Source: Dehalobacterium formicoaceticum
GTDB taxonomy: Bacteria; Bacillota; Dehalobacteriia; Dehalobacteriales; Dehalobacteriaceae
DNA: 64,000 bases
Direction: 5' to 3'
NCBI RefSeq assembly: GCF_002224645.1
Contig: NZ_CP022121.1
Location: 3,006,501-3,070,500, forward strand
Position numbers and translations under genes: made by a program. How positions within the stretch are numbered: position 1 is the stretch's first letter; every line of letters begins with the position of its first letter. This document shows positions 45,338 to 54,483 of the stretch, in pieces. The notes beneath the pieces were generated by a model. That model was not told where the DNA came from, searched no databases, and saw nothing but the letters and a program-made list of their open reading frames with translations.

Positions 45338-45377
45338 GAATGAAGGGGAGTGCAATCTCCCCTTCATTCTTATTTTT
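45338..45377 (+). terminator. Terminator of the NifX-like gene
   Basis: GAATGAAGGGGAG and CTCCCCTTCATTC form a perfect 13-bp stem, followed by TTATTTTT. Confidence 0.75.
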
Positions 45378-47235
45378 CACTGAGATATAAAGCATAGGGA
45401 TTCATCCAGTAATTAATGATGTCATTCGACGGATCAACATTGATATCGATATTGTTGATTACCAGCAACATTTTCAGCTCAGGAGTTTCTAATTTCAAAC
45501 TCATGTCATCGAAGGAGGGTACGTATTTTGCCGATTTTCCCGGTGGGTATTTTTTCGTAAGTCGGTCTAAATAATCATTCAAGTCCTGTTCAATTATCAC
45601 CCGTTCATCAAGCAGGATTTTTAATGTGGGTATATTATCTTTCTCGTTAATAATCCAATATATTTGATAGGTTCCCTTATCACCTTTCAAAGTGGTATAT
45701 CCCTCATCATTACCAGACCTGACATAGTATTCTCTTAGCAAGACAGACCATCGATAATCACTTATATCCACAGCCTCGGCGGGCAAGGTTAAGGAAAGGC
45801 CCAGGTATCCGCCCGGAACATCAACACCATCCGGTTCCGGCCAAGTCTGTTCAAAACCCATTTTTGCCTTAAAAATATCACTTCTACCCAGACTCTTGTC
45901 TAACCATGCAGGTAATTTGGCATCTTCGGAATAAGCCAAAAATAGGACGGCATCAGTAATTGACTCCCGTACTTTTTTGTCCGGCTCAGAAACAGCAGGC
46001 ACTATTTCACCATTTTGCAGCATCGCCTGTTCAGTTAATAGATTTTCCAGGCGGTTAACCTGAGCTGTTACCGGTAAAGCATGAGCTCCGATGATCGGTA
46101 ATACCCAAATTACTGCCAGAATACAGGTTAATGAAAAAATTACCGGATAAGCTTTGTCTTTGATCAGAATTAATAAAACAGCAGCTGCTGCAGTCAAAAT
46201 CCATAACAGGATAAAGGAATATTCTGTTATCTTTAGGCCTGATTTTTCCAGCTGGGTGAATAATGCCCAGGCTTCAAAGGCCAGGATAATTAGCGCTGCA
46301 ATGGGGTAAAACCTTCGGTAAAATTTTGCAAGCCCTGTTTCATGATGTGCCGTCATCATATGGAGCCAGATACCAACAATCGCAAATGAGGATGCGATGC
46401 CGGAAAGACGCACAAAGGAGGATCCCATGCCGCCCCATAGTGTTTTACCCGCCCAGATCAGAAGTACAGCGGTTAAAGCCAGAAAGATGGGGATCATGAT
46501 CGATCCAAACAGAACCTCAACGAAACGGGGCTGTTTTTGGGCAATTTCCCGATGAGGATCAATCCTATCCATACGGAAATCCGGGAAATAACCGATGAAA
46601 ATGGTAAATGCTAAAAATCCGGTCACTGTCCCAATATACATATAGACTTTGCTGCTCATTTGATGATAAAGCAAAGCCTGTACTGCCCCCGCCACCCCGG
46701 AAACACCGGCCATGATCACACTACCGTATATTAAAGCAATGAAAAAAGCTTTGTGCGTCATAAAGAAGGAACGGGAAAGGTCGGATTGTTCTTTGGGGAA
46801 ACCGGCCAGCATGATAAAAGCCAGAAAACTGACCAGAATGGCCGCTGTAACACGAGCAACAGCAAGCATTGAAAGAACACTAAAGCGGGATATATTCGGA
46901 TCGGGTGCAGCTTTGCCAAAAAAATAAAGCAAAAGAAAAGCCACCCCGGTTCCTGCAATACCAAGAAGATTGCTAAGATAAAAAGCTTTTTTATCTTTAA
47001 ATCGGCTCCAGGAAGCGGTGATAACTGCTAAACTGAAAATGGCTCCGAAGGCAAAAGACCAATGCAAGCAATTAAATAAGAAATTATAAGGTTCCTGTTG
47101 AGGCCAATCCAGTTCAATTCTGATAACCGTTACGATTGCAAAGGCCAGGGCATTCAGGATCGCAGCCGGAAAAACCTCAAATGCATGTGCGGCACCTTTT
47201 AAAGCAAGTGAAATTGATCGCGTAAAAGTAGTCAT
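45370..47235 (-). CDS. DUF4153-like membrane protein
   Basis: A 621-residue protein with about 12 hydrophobic segments in the first 390 residues and a soluble C-terminal domain of about 220 residues. The N terminus (SLALKGAAHAFEVFPAAIL) and layout fit DUF4153, a family of unknown function. I start it at the ATG at 47235, after AGAGGTG; an ATG at 47259 is also in frame but has no ribosome site. Its 3' end overlaps the terminator of the convergent NifX-like gene. Confidence 0.78.
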   Translation of the reverse strand: MTTFTRSISLALKGAAHAFEVFPAAILNALAFAIVTVIRIELDWPQQEPYNFLFNCLHWSFAFGAIFSLAVITASWSRFKDKKAFYLSNLLGIAGTGVAFLLLYFFGKAAPDPNISRFSVLSMLAVARVTAAILVSFLAFIMLAGFPKEQSDLSRSFFMTHKAFFIALIYGSVIMAGVSGVAGAVQALLYHQMSSKVYMYIGTVTGFLAFTIFIGYFPDFRMDRIDPHREIAQKQPRFVEVLFGSIMIPIFLALTAVLLIWAGKTLWGGMGSSFVRLSGIASSFAIVGIWLHMMTAHHETGLAKFYRRFYPIAALIILAFEAWALFTQLEKSGLKITEYSFILLWILTAAAAVLLILIKDKAYPVIFSLTCILAVIWVLPIIGAHALPVTAQVNRLENLLTEQAMLQNGEIVPAVSEPDKKVRESITDAVLFLAYSEDAKLPAWLDKSLGRSDIFKAKMGFEQTWPEPDGVDVPGGYLGLSLTLPAEAVDISDYRWSVLLREYYVRSGNDEGYTTLKGDKGTYQIYWIINEKDNIPTLKILLDERVIIEQDLNDYLDRLTKKYPPGKSAKYVPSFDDMSLKLETPELKMLLVINNIDINVDPSNDIINYWMNPYALYLSEK

Positions 47236-47377
47236 AATTTTCACCTCTTTTAATTTCATTATAATAGGAACGCTCCATTTGTAAAGAAATATTTAGGGTG
47301 CCATGCTTTCTGATCCATTTTCTTTAAATATTGAAGTACGAAATATATTTAACTGCATTACAACTGGTTAAAAATCA

Positions 47378-47406
47378 GGAAGCAAGAGAATCGTCCCCTT
47401 GCTTCC
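47378..47406. repeat. GTCCCC-type dispersed repeat
   Basis: GGAAGCAAG and CTTGCTTCC flank AGAATCGTCCC, so this forms a 9-bp hairpin close after the metallochaperone stop (minus strand) and may also end its transcript. Confidence 0.45.
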
Positions 47407-47417
47407 ATCCTGGCATC

Positions 47418-47645
47418 TTATTTTACTTTAGATTTAATAACATCGTAACCTAGTTTAGTAATTGCACCTTCTATATCTTCGATTGAGATCTTATCTTCAT
47501 CAAAATCCAGTTTTACTTTGCTTGAGTTAAATGATACTTTTGCAGAATCTTTATCGATACCATCTAAACCTTTAAGTGCACCTTCAATTTTTTGCATACA
47601 TGCCGGACATGTTAAAGTTTCTAATTGGATTGCTGCTGACTTCAT
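47418..47645 (-). CDS. Heavy-metal-associated (HMA) domain metallochaperone
   Basis: The 75-residue CopZ-like protein has the metal motif TCPACMQKIE near residues 12-21 and the usual ferredoxin-like fold length. The Cys pair binds Cu(I) or another soft metal. I start it at the ATG at 47645 after GAGGGG. It lies 138 bases downstream of the P-type ATPase, which has no HMA domain of its own, so it may deliver metal to it. Confidence 0.87.
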   Translation of the reverse strand: MKSAAIQLETLTCPACMQKIEGALKGLDGIDKDSAKVSFNSSKVKLDFDEDKISIEDIEGAITKLGYDVIKSKVK

Positions 47646-47724
47646 ACTATAATCCCCTCTCATTAATTATTTTTGGTTGAGTTTTCTTAGACTTTTTCTT
47701 ATTACTCTTATTTCTTGTAGCTTA

Positions 47725-47765
47725 ATTATAATCTATTTCACTAAATAATGCTCTGATTTAGTCAA
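47725..47765 (-). promoter_or_regulatory. Promoter and operator-like repeat of the metallochaperone
   Basis: TATAAT (47725-47730) is preceded by the inverted repeat ACTAAAT/ATTTAGT (47740-47762, nine-base spacer), which covers the -35 region. A TTGAC half-site (47761-47765) lies 28.5 bp from the -10. Confidence 0.4.
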
Positions 47766-47783
47766 GTTTTTACTTTTTTGATC

Positions 47784-49637
47784 TTATCTCAGTTTATAAC
47801 GTAATAATCTCATCCCGTTTAGAATAACTGCTAAGATACTGCCTTCGTGCACCAACATTCCTATTGACATATTCATCCATTCACTGAATAATAAACTGGC
47901 CAGCAATACTAATACAACGCCTACCGCAATAAAAATGTTTTGCTTCATATTTCTGGCCGTAGCTTTTGTTAAGCCCAGAGCGTGGGGTAAACGACTAAAA
48001 TCTGAATTCATTAAAACAACATCTGATGTTTCAATAGCAACGTCGGTACCACTTCCCATGGCGATACCGATATTTGCCAATGCTAGTGAAGGACTGTCAT
48101 TAACACCATCGCCGATGAAAGCAACTTTCTGACCTTTTTCTTCAATCAACTTCCTGACGTACGCTGCTTTATCTTCAGGTAACATATTGCCATGAGCCTC
48201 GGTTAAGCCCAACTCACGACTAACCACGTCAACAGTTCCCTGGTTGTCGCCTGATAGCATTACCAGGTTCTTTACTCCTAATTTCTTTAGCTTCTGAAGA
48301 TCTTCTTTAACGCCCGGACGTATCCGGTCACGTACCCCCATCAACACTTTCAGCTCTCCATCTACAGCGGTTAATACCAGTGAGTTTCCGTTTTTTTCGA
48401 AACGTTCAACATCGGATCTCGTTTTTTCATTAATTTCAATATCTTCTCTTTCCATTAGGGCAAGATTACCTACCGCAACTTTGTGCCCATTGACACTTGC
48501 GACAATTCCGCCGCCTTTGACAACCTCCGTATTTTCAACCGGTGAGAATGTGGTTGCACCAATTTCCTCTAATACTGCTTTTGCTAAGGGGTGATCTGAT
48601 TCACGTTCCACGCTGGCAAGATATCCTAATGCTTCATCAATATTATCGCCATAATATTCTTTTTCTGCAACCGAAGGATTTCCTACAGTTAGGGTACCCG
48701 TTTTATCGAATATCATGGTATCCAATCTGCTGAAATCACTGATTACTTCACTGCCTTTTAGTAATATTCCATGACGGGCCCCATTTCCGATACCGGCAAC
48801 GTTTGATACCGGTACCCCGATAACTAAAGCACCTGGACAACCCAGCACCAGAATAGTAATTGCCAGCTCAATATCCCGGGTGAATAACCATACGATGAAA
48901 GCCAGCACCAGAACTGCCGGTGTATAATATTTCGCGAAACGGTCTATGAAACGCTCTGCTTCTGATTTTGAGTCTTGTGCTTCCTCGACCAGTTCAATGA
49001 TTTTACCAAATGTTGTGTCTTCACCTACACGGTCTGCAACAATTTGGATCGTTCCATTATCTAAGATGGTACCGGCAAATACATTGGAACCTTTATCCTT
49101 GCCCACGGGGAGAGATTCTCCTGTAATACTTGCTTCATTAATACTGCCTTCACCGGTCAAAACTGTACCGTCAACAGGAACCTTGGCCCCGGTTTTGACA
49201 AGTAAAACATCACCTTCGTCAACATCATCCACTTCAACTTCTACGAACTCTCCATTTTCCATTTGTTTTAGTGCACTTTCCGGTGCCATATCAGTTAATT
49301 CTTTTATGGCTGAACGGGTTTTATTTAAGGTGCGTTGCTCTAAAAAAGCGCCGAATAAGAATAGAAATGTAACAATTGCCGACTCTTCATAGCTCTGAAT
49401 TAATAACGCCCCAATAACAGCGATTGTAACTAAAACATCAATACTAACTACTTTTACGCGTAAAGCCTGATAAGCTTGGATGGCAATAGGTGCTGCACCC
49501 AGTATGGAGGCAATTACCAATGACCAAACAAAGATATCCATATTGCCTACTGTCCATAAGTTAATAAATGCGGTGGCAATTAAAACACCACTGATTAATG
49601 TGATTAGGTTTTTATTCTTTAAAATATAGCGCTGCAT
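47784..49637 (-). CDS. Heavy-metal P1B-type ATPase with a CPG membrane motif
   Basis: A 617-residue metal pump with the phosphorylation site DKTGTLT, the TGES actuator motif, the HP motif (ESDHPLAKAV) and GDGVNDSP. The sixth membrane helix carries CPG (VLGCPGALVIG) where most family members have CPC, CPH or SPC. No N-terminal HMA domain is present. I start it at the ATG at 49637 behind GGAGGAGG. The metal cannot be told from sequence; the box upstream and the separate chaperone suggest stress-linked export. Confidence 0.87.
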   Translation of the reverse strand: MQRYILKNKNLITLISGVLIATAFINLWTVGNMDIFVWSLVIASILGAAPIAIQAYQALRVKVVSIDVLVTIAVIGALLIQSYEESAIVTFLFLFGAFLEQRTLNKTRSAIKELTDMAPESALKQMENGEFVEVEVDDVDEGDVLLVKTGAKVPVDGTVLTGEGSINEASITGESLPVGKDKGSNVFAGTILDNGTIQIVADRVGEDTTFGKIIELVEEAQDSKSEAERFIDRFAKYYTPAVLVLAFIVWLFTRDIELAITILVLGCPGALVIGVPVSNVAGIGNGARHGILLKGSEVISDFSRLDTMIFDKTGTLTVGNPSVAEKEYYGDNIDEALGYLASVERESDHPLAKAVLEEIGATTFSPVENTEVVKGGGIVASVNGHKVAVGNLALMEREDIEINEKTRSDVERFEKNGNSLVLTAVDGELKVLMGVRDRIRPGVKEDLQKLKKLGVKNLVMLSGDNQGTVDVVSRELGLTEAHGNMLPEDKAAYVRKLIEEKGQKVAFIGDGVNDSPSLALANIGIAMGSGTDVAIETSDVVLMNSDFSRLPHALGLTKATARNMKQNIFIAVGVVLVLLASLLFSEWMNMSIGMLVHEGSILAVILNGMRLLRYKLR

Positions 49638-49709
49638 GTCTCCTCCTCCTCTCCTTCTTTCATTTATTTTTTTGTTTTTACTGAACGAGTTCACTTATCT
49701 TGTATGTAC

Positions 49710-49751
49710 ATTTTAGCACGACTTTCATGAAAAACATTTGACCTGCGTCAA
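49710..49751 (-). promoter_or_regulatory. CRP/FNR-type box and promoter of the metal ATPase
   Basis: TTGACGCAGGTCAA (49738-49751, minus strand) has perfect 5-bp arms and is centred 29.5 bp before TAAAAT (49710-49715), placing it at -41.5. This is the same geometry as at ric. The rest of 49638-49982 is AT-rich and shows no gene. Confidence 0.6.
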
Positions 49752-49982
49752 TAAGTTGAAATTAATTTACATAACTATTCAATTAACTGCACAGAGAGGC
49801 TTCTTGCATTTGTTTTTGTTTGTATTATATGGGAAAAAAGAATATAATAAGTTTAATCATATCATATCATTACAAAAAGAATTATAATCATCAAAAAAAG
49901 CAAAACAGTTGATTTTTTTAAAAAGAGGCAATCAAAATAAGATGTACGCCGAAGAATTGATCTAAGCGCAAAGGAGCATAAG

Positions 49983-50834
49983 ATGAACATGAAGAAAATA
50001 ATTGGGGATAAAAGATTGGTCGTGCTTGCGGCCCTGGTTTTCGCCATGATTTCCGCTTGGGGGCGAGGCAATGAACTGGCCTTTTTAGGGATCGGCTTTT
50101 ATATGATTTGCTTCGTCCTGGTATTCAAAAATCATCAAAGAGCATCGCTCTTTTTGTGGTTTGCCCTGGGGGTACACGTGATCCTGACCGGTTATTCCCT
50201 TTGGACCTGGCAGCGCTTCGGTATCGTCCCCTGTCATTATTGTTTACTGGCCGCCGGTTTTGTCTTCCTGGCCTCCATGTTTTGGTGGAAAAGGTCTGCT
50301 GCTCTGCTGCCTCTCCTGCTGATGCTTATGGTCTGGTATAACTGGGACGGATTATTTTATCCGCCGCTGCCCACCGTTCTCCAGGAAACCACCGAAGGGG
50401 GAGAAAATCAGGATGACCAAAAATTGGTATCAGATCTGAATAAATCTGAACAAGAGCAAAAGACAGAGGCAACACCGGCACCGGGGGCTCAGGCAAAAGA
50501 GAATTCGAAAAAGGCTTCAGCAAAGATTGCAGAATCTGAAAAAATCGAGCAAGGGACCGAAGGTTCATCTGCGGATCTAACAAGGCAACCTGCTCCGAAA
50601 AAAGCGCCGGAAAAACAAACCGCTCACCAACCTTCTGCAATGCCTTCTCAAGGAAGCGCAGCATCAAGCCCCAATAAAGTTGATGAAGTTGATAAGGCTG
50701 ATAAACCGGCTGCCCCGGATACTTCCGCCCAGATCGGGGCTGCAGCCCCGCCTGCAGCAAATGAGAGTATAGACGACTTGACCGCCGAGTTTGAAGAACT
50801 GCCTGCGGAAGTGCCCAAAACTGCCTCGGGCTGA
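49983..50834 (+). CDS. Membrane protein with CHYC motif and Ala/Pro/Lys-rich tail
   Basis: A 283-residue protein with about five membrane helices in the first 115 residues, including a CxxC (IVPCHYCLL) at a helix start, a placement that recalls DsbB/VKOR-type thiol proteins. The last 160 residues are low-complexity, rich in Ala, Pro, Lys, Glu and Ser. It is more GC-rich than its surroundings. AAAGGAG precedes the ATG. I do not recognise a family; a redox role is only a guess. Confidence 0.6.
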   Translation: MNMKKIIGDKRLVVLAALVFAMISAWGRGNELAFLGIGFYMICFVLVFKNHQRASLFLWFALGVHVILTGYSLWTWQRFGIVPCHYCLLAAGFVFLASMFWWKRSAALLPLLLMLMVWYNWDGLFYPPLPTVLQETTEGGENQDDQKLVSDLNKSEQEQKTEATPAPGAQAKENSKKASAKIAESEKIEQGTEGSSADLTRQPAPKKAPEKQTAHQPSAMPSQGSAASSPNKVDEVDKADKPAAPDTSAQIGAAAPPAANESIDDLTAEFEELPAEVPKTASG

Positions 50835-51144
50835 GGTAAATGTGAAAATTGATTCCCGTGGGGATCATCAGATAAACAGAGATCTTGGTATTAGTGGCAG
50901 TTAGTTATCGGATAAATTTTAATAAGCTGGTATTATCACCTGAGGGAATGGAAGTAAGTAAGCAGAAATGTAAACAGAACTGCATCCCTTAATAAGATAG
51001 TTTCAGTAGTTTCCGTACACCATTCTGTCTCCGGTCTACTGTCTACTGTCTAGCTTAAAGTGATGCAGTTCTATATAAAGTGCTCTCTTAATCTTTGCTG
51101 CTAGTATTTGCTACTAATCTTTACTGCTTTTAATGCTTACTCTT
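50835..51144. other. Gene-free gap with repeats
   Basis: It contains the 32-bp repeat at 50887-50918 and short tandem words GTCTACT (about 51035-51055). No gene or clear promoter was found. Confidence 0.5.
50887..50918. repeat. Copy 2 of the exact 32-bp intergenic repeat
   Basis: Identical over 32 bases to 35779-35810 in reverse orientation; the similarity stops at both ends. Confidence 0.7.
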
Positions 51145-52575
51145 CTATTTCATTAACTCCTGACTTCTCCGCTCAATGAAAGCGCAAAGCTCTTTGTCCA
51201 ATGCCTCATCCAAATGGGGAACTTCATATTCGGCTAAGATTTTCTGCCATCTTTCTTTGGCACGGGTATTGGTATCCTTACGGCCGTCAGCATCCCAAGC
51301 TTCATAACCCATACGGTCACTCAGATCGGGCATTCTTAGCTCCTGGCGATGTTTTTCCAGGGTGCTGGCCTGGTAGAGGAAGTGTCCCCCTGGGCCGACT
51401 TCTTTGATATCATTTAAAGCAAACATTTCATCGCTAAAGTCATAGCCTTTCCTGTATTTTAGAACCATACCGGCAATTTCATCATCCATGACGAATTTCT
51501 CAAAGGAGAAAGCAGTGTAATAATGCATGATACCGGCGGCATGAAGCACATAGTTAATACCGGAGATGGCGGCGGACATCAAAACCATCATGGCTTCGTA
51601 ACCGGCTTGGGCATCTACAGTTTTGCTGTCATTCAGTCCTCCGCCCCCACGGCTGGGTACACCATAGAATCGAGCCATTTGGGCACTCGCGGCGGTATAA
51701 AGAGCTGTTTCCGCGTTGCCGATGGAAAGGCTCACTGTTCTCATATCAGCAGGGCCGGAAGTGGAACCGTAAATGACAGGGGCTCCCGGATTGATACATT
51801 GGGTTAAAACGATCCCGGCCAAAACCTCTGCATTTTGCAGGGTTATGGTACCGGCCATAGTGGCAGGCCCGGTGGAACCGGACATGACCAATGAAGAAAT
51901 CAAATTGACCTGACCGGCGGCGGCATAAGTCATCATTGCGGCCAGCATGCGATCGTCATATTTTAAAGGGGTGATGGAATTGATTAAGGTAATCAGCGCC
52001 GGATTCTTTTTGAGAATATCACGACCGCCAAAAAGCATAGATGCCATTTCAATGGAGTCTTGGGCGCCCATTTCCCCATAAGCGCTGCCCATAAAATTCT
52101 TATCGGCATTTTTGATATGGCTGTAGATCATTTTTAAGTGCTTGATTTCATCCGGGACGTCGTTGGGTTCACACACATTGCCTCCGGTGGCTTGGATGTT
52201 GGTGCTGGCTCCTGCTAGTTTAACAATGTTATCGTAGTCATTCATGTTAGAATAACGTCTGTTGCCATTGGCTTCATAAATATAAGGGGGTCCATAAGAA
52301 GGGGTGAAAATAATATCCCTATGGTTGCATTGGACGTTTTTTTCCGGATTTCTCGCATGAAGGGTAAAGGAGGCCGGTGCTTTTTGCACCATTTCCTCAA
52401 CGAATGATCTTTGGAAATATACCCGATGTCCTTCTATCCTTTGACCCCACTCCTTAAAGATGGCAATGGCCGGATCATAGGTGAATTCTACCCCTACTGT
52501 TTCTAAAATTTCCATGGTTTTTTCGTGGATTTGAGAAACTTCTTCCTTTGTTAAAACATCGAATTTAGGTATCAT
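51145..52575 (-). CDS. MttB-family methyltransferase without pyrrolysine (glycine betaine type)
   Basis: The 476-residue protein belongs to the trimethylamine methyltransferase (MttB) superfamily: a TIM barrel with VGVEFTYDPAIAIF near the start, FTPSYGPPYIYEANG and GGGGLNDSKTVDAQAGYEA. There is no in-frame TAG, so it has no pyrrolysine. Non-pyrrolysine members such as MtgB of Desulfitobacterium demethylate glycine betaine to a corrinoid protein. The BCCT transporter just upstream fits that substrate, but carnitine, proline betaine or similar are possible. No corrinoid protein gene lies beside it. Confidence 0.87.
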   Translation of the reverse strand: MIPKFDVLTKEEVSQIHEKTMEILETVGVEFTYDPAIAIFKEWGQRIEGHRVYFQRSFVEEMVQKAPASFTLHARNPEKNVQCNHRDIIFTPSYGPPYIYEANGNRRYSNMNDYDNIVKLAGASTNIQATGGNVCEPNDVPDEIKHLKMIYSHIKNADKNFMGSAYGEMGAQDSIEMASMLFGGRDILKKNPALITLINSITPLKYDDRMLAAMMTYAAAGQVNLISSLVMSGSTGPATMAGTITLQNAEVLAGIVLTQCINPGAPVIYGSTSGPADMRTVSLSIGNAETALYTAASAQMARFYGVPSRGGGGLNDSKTVDAQAGYEAMMVLMSAAISGINYVLHAAGIMHYYTAFSFEKFVMDDEIAGMVLKYRKGYDFSDEMFALNDIKEVGPGGHFLYQASTLEKHRQELRMPDLSDRMGYEAWDADGRKDTNTRAKERWQKILAEYEVPHLDEALDKELCAFIERRSQELMK

Positions 52576-52627
52576 GATAAATCTCCTTTCAAATAATTAT
52601 TTTATTTAAGATCAAGGGATGACAAAC

Positions 52628-54124
52628 TTAAATTTTTTCCGTTCTTAATGCTTTGATAATCGAATAGCACATAAAGAGCATCACAAACATAAAGGGAAAT
52701 GCCGCTACAATGGATACTGTCTGTAAAATGGATAAGATGGTAGATCCGCCGGCAATAATTAAAATGATAGTCACCGCGCCCTGGGCAATACCCCAAGCGG
52801 TACGGGAATTTTTGCTGGGATTCATACTGCCGTTAGACGTAAGCATCGCCAAAACATAGGTTGCGGAATCCGCTGCCCCCACGAAACATGCCAAGATCAG
52901 AATAATGGCTAAGGGACCGGTCAGGGCATAAAGGGGTAACTGCTGCAAGGTGGCGAATAAACCGGTGGTATAATCGGCACCGACGGCTGCTTGGATGGCA
53001 CCCCCGCTGATCGCATCTAAATTAAAGGCTGCGCCTCCATATATGGACAGCCAGATGAAACCAAAGCCGGCCGGCAGTAACATCACCGATAAAAGAAACT
53101 CCCGAATGCTCCGTCCTTTGGAAACACGGGCAACAAATTGCCCCACGAAGGGAGCCCAGGCAATCCACCATGCCCAATAAAAAACAGTCCAACCTTGGAT
53201 AAAGGATTCATTTTCCATCCACAGGCTTTGTTGGATCAGATTGCCAAAATAACCTCCAGTGGTATTAGTGAAAATATTTAAAATGAATACCGTCCCCCCA
53301 AAAATGAAGAGAAAGACCATAAAGGCTACTGAGAGCCAAACCTTGAAGTTAGCCACCATCTGCATGGCTTTATGCAAACCGGAAACGGTAGCCACGGTGA
53401 AAATCACGGTAATCACGGCGATGACAATTGAGGTCACCAGAGTGTTGTTCTCAATGCCCCAAATGTTGTTCAGTCCCCCGACAATTTGCCCGGCACCTAA
53501 TCCCAGACTGGTGGCAACCCCGAAGATAGTTGCAAAAACAGCTAGAATATCGATGGTTTTTCCGATGGGTCCATGGATTCTGTCACCCAAAAGGGGTTCA
53601 AAGGAGGAACTGATCAGGAAAGGCAAACCTTTTCTAAATTGGAAATAAGCTAAGGCCAAACCACCAGTGGCGAAAATGGCCCAAGGATGAATGCCCCAAT
53701 GAAAGAACACGGTCCGCATGGCTTCGTACATCGCAGCTGTTGTTCCCGGTTCTGCGGAAGGGGGCGAAAGAAAATGCATGATCGGCTCAGAAATGGACCA
53801 AAAGACCAGGCCGATGCCCATTCCGCCGCCGAAAAGCATGGCAAACCACTGAAAATTACTGAATTCCGGTTTGTCATCATCTTGGCCCAGTTTGATTTTG
53901 CCATAAGGGCTGATGGCCAAACCCAAAGCAAAAAGGACAAAAAAGCTAACAGAAATCAGATAAAGCCAGCCGAATTTTGCCGTTAAGAAGCCAAATAACC
54001 AAGATGAGCCGCTGCTCAGCTGATCAGGAAAAAGGATCCCAAAGATGACGAAAGCGACAGTGATTGCCCCTGAGATTATCAGAACTTCTTTCCCGCCTTT
54101 GCTTTGTTGTGTCTGTTGTGTCAC
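52628..54124 (-). CDS. BCCT-family betaine/carnitine/choline transporter
   Basis: A 498-residue membrane protein with 12 helices and the BCCT motifs GMGIGLVFWSISEP and the Trp-rich WTVFYWAWWIAWAPFVG. The glycine-rich GMGIG form resembles the Na+-coupled betaine carriers. The start is GTG at 54124 behind GGGGG. It is 52 bases ahead of the methyltransferase and follows a sigma-54 promoter, so it most likely imports the substrate of that enzyme. Confidence 0.92.
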   Translation of the reverse strand: MTQQTQQSKGGKEVLIISGAITVAFVIFGILFPDQLSSGSSWLFGFLTAKFGWLYLISVSFFVLFALGLAISPYGKIKLGQDDDKPEFSNFQWFAMLFGGGMGIGLVFWSISEPIMHFLSPPSAEPGTTAAMYEAMRTVFFHWGIHPWAIFATGGLALAYFQFRKGLPFLISSSFEPLLGDRIHGPIGKTIDILAVFATIFGVATSLGLGAGQIVGGLNNIWGIENNTLVTSIVIAVITVIFTVATVSGLHKAMQMVANFKVWLSVAFMVFLFIFGGTVFILNIFTNTTGGYFGNLIQQSLWMENESFIQGWTVFYWAWWIAWAPFVGQFVARVSKGRSIREFLLSVMLLPAGFGFIWLSIYGGAAFNLDAISGGAIQAAVGADYTTGLFATLQQLPLYALTGPLAIILILACFVGAADSATYVLAMLTSNGSMNPSKNSRTAWGIAQGAVTIILIIAGGSTILSILQTVSIVAAFPFMFVMLFMCYSIIKALRTEKI

Positions 54125-54184
54125 AATATTACCCCCTTTTTTATTTTAATCAATTTAATAATTGCTTACCTATGCCTATATCTA

Positions 54185-54202
54185 TAGCAAAAGACATGCC
54201 AA
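54185..54202 (-). promoter_or_regulatory. Sigma-54 promoter of the BCCT-methyltransferase operon
   Basis: The minus strand reads TTGGCATGTCTTTTGCTA: GG at -24 and GC at -12 with ten bases between, close to TGGCAC-N5-TTGC. It lies about 60 bases before the transporter start, and the next gene upstream encodes a sigma-54 activator. Confidence 0.78.
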
Positions 54203-54266
54203 GATATCTTTGCCCTTCATAAAAAACATAGCGCCATGATAAAAGTGAGTTCTACTAAGGGAAATA

Positions 54267-54305
54267 ACCAGAGGTCCATCTGGTCCGATAGATTTAAACC
54301 TATCG
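54267..54305. promoter_or_regulatory. Candidate upstream activator sites
   Basis: Two inverted repeats stand side by side: ACCAGA/TCTGGT (54267-54284) and CGATAG/CTATCG (54286-54305), 70-110 bases upstream of the sigma-54 promoter, the usual distance for enhancer sites. Confidence 0.45.
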
Positions 54306-54396
54306 ATGAATCATGCAAAAAGCAAAAAAAGATCAAAAAATCATGCATAATGTTGAATATTTTGCTCTAATAAAAAAAGATGGCAAAATAAAAGAT

Positions 54397-54434
54397 AAAA
54401 AGATACCCACCTGAAAAAGATGGGTATCTTTTGC
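54397..54434 (-). terminator. Terminator of the sigma-54 activator gene
   Basis: AAAAGATACCCA and TGGGTATCTTTT flank an eleven-base loop, with T-runs on both strands. It isolates the regulator gene from the operon it is thought to control. Confidence 0.65.
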
Positions 54435-54483
54435 TTTTTGACCATTTAGCTTTTATGCTTTTTAGGGGATTGATAATTTTTAT

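Noticed and set aside
51145-52575. Pyrrolysine-containing trimethylamine methyltransferase
   Set aside because: There is no in-frame amber codon; the only TAG is the normal stop, followed within four codons by TAA.
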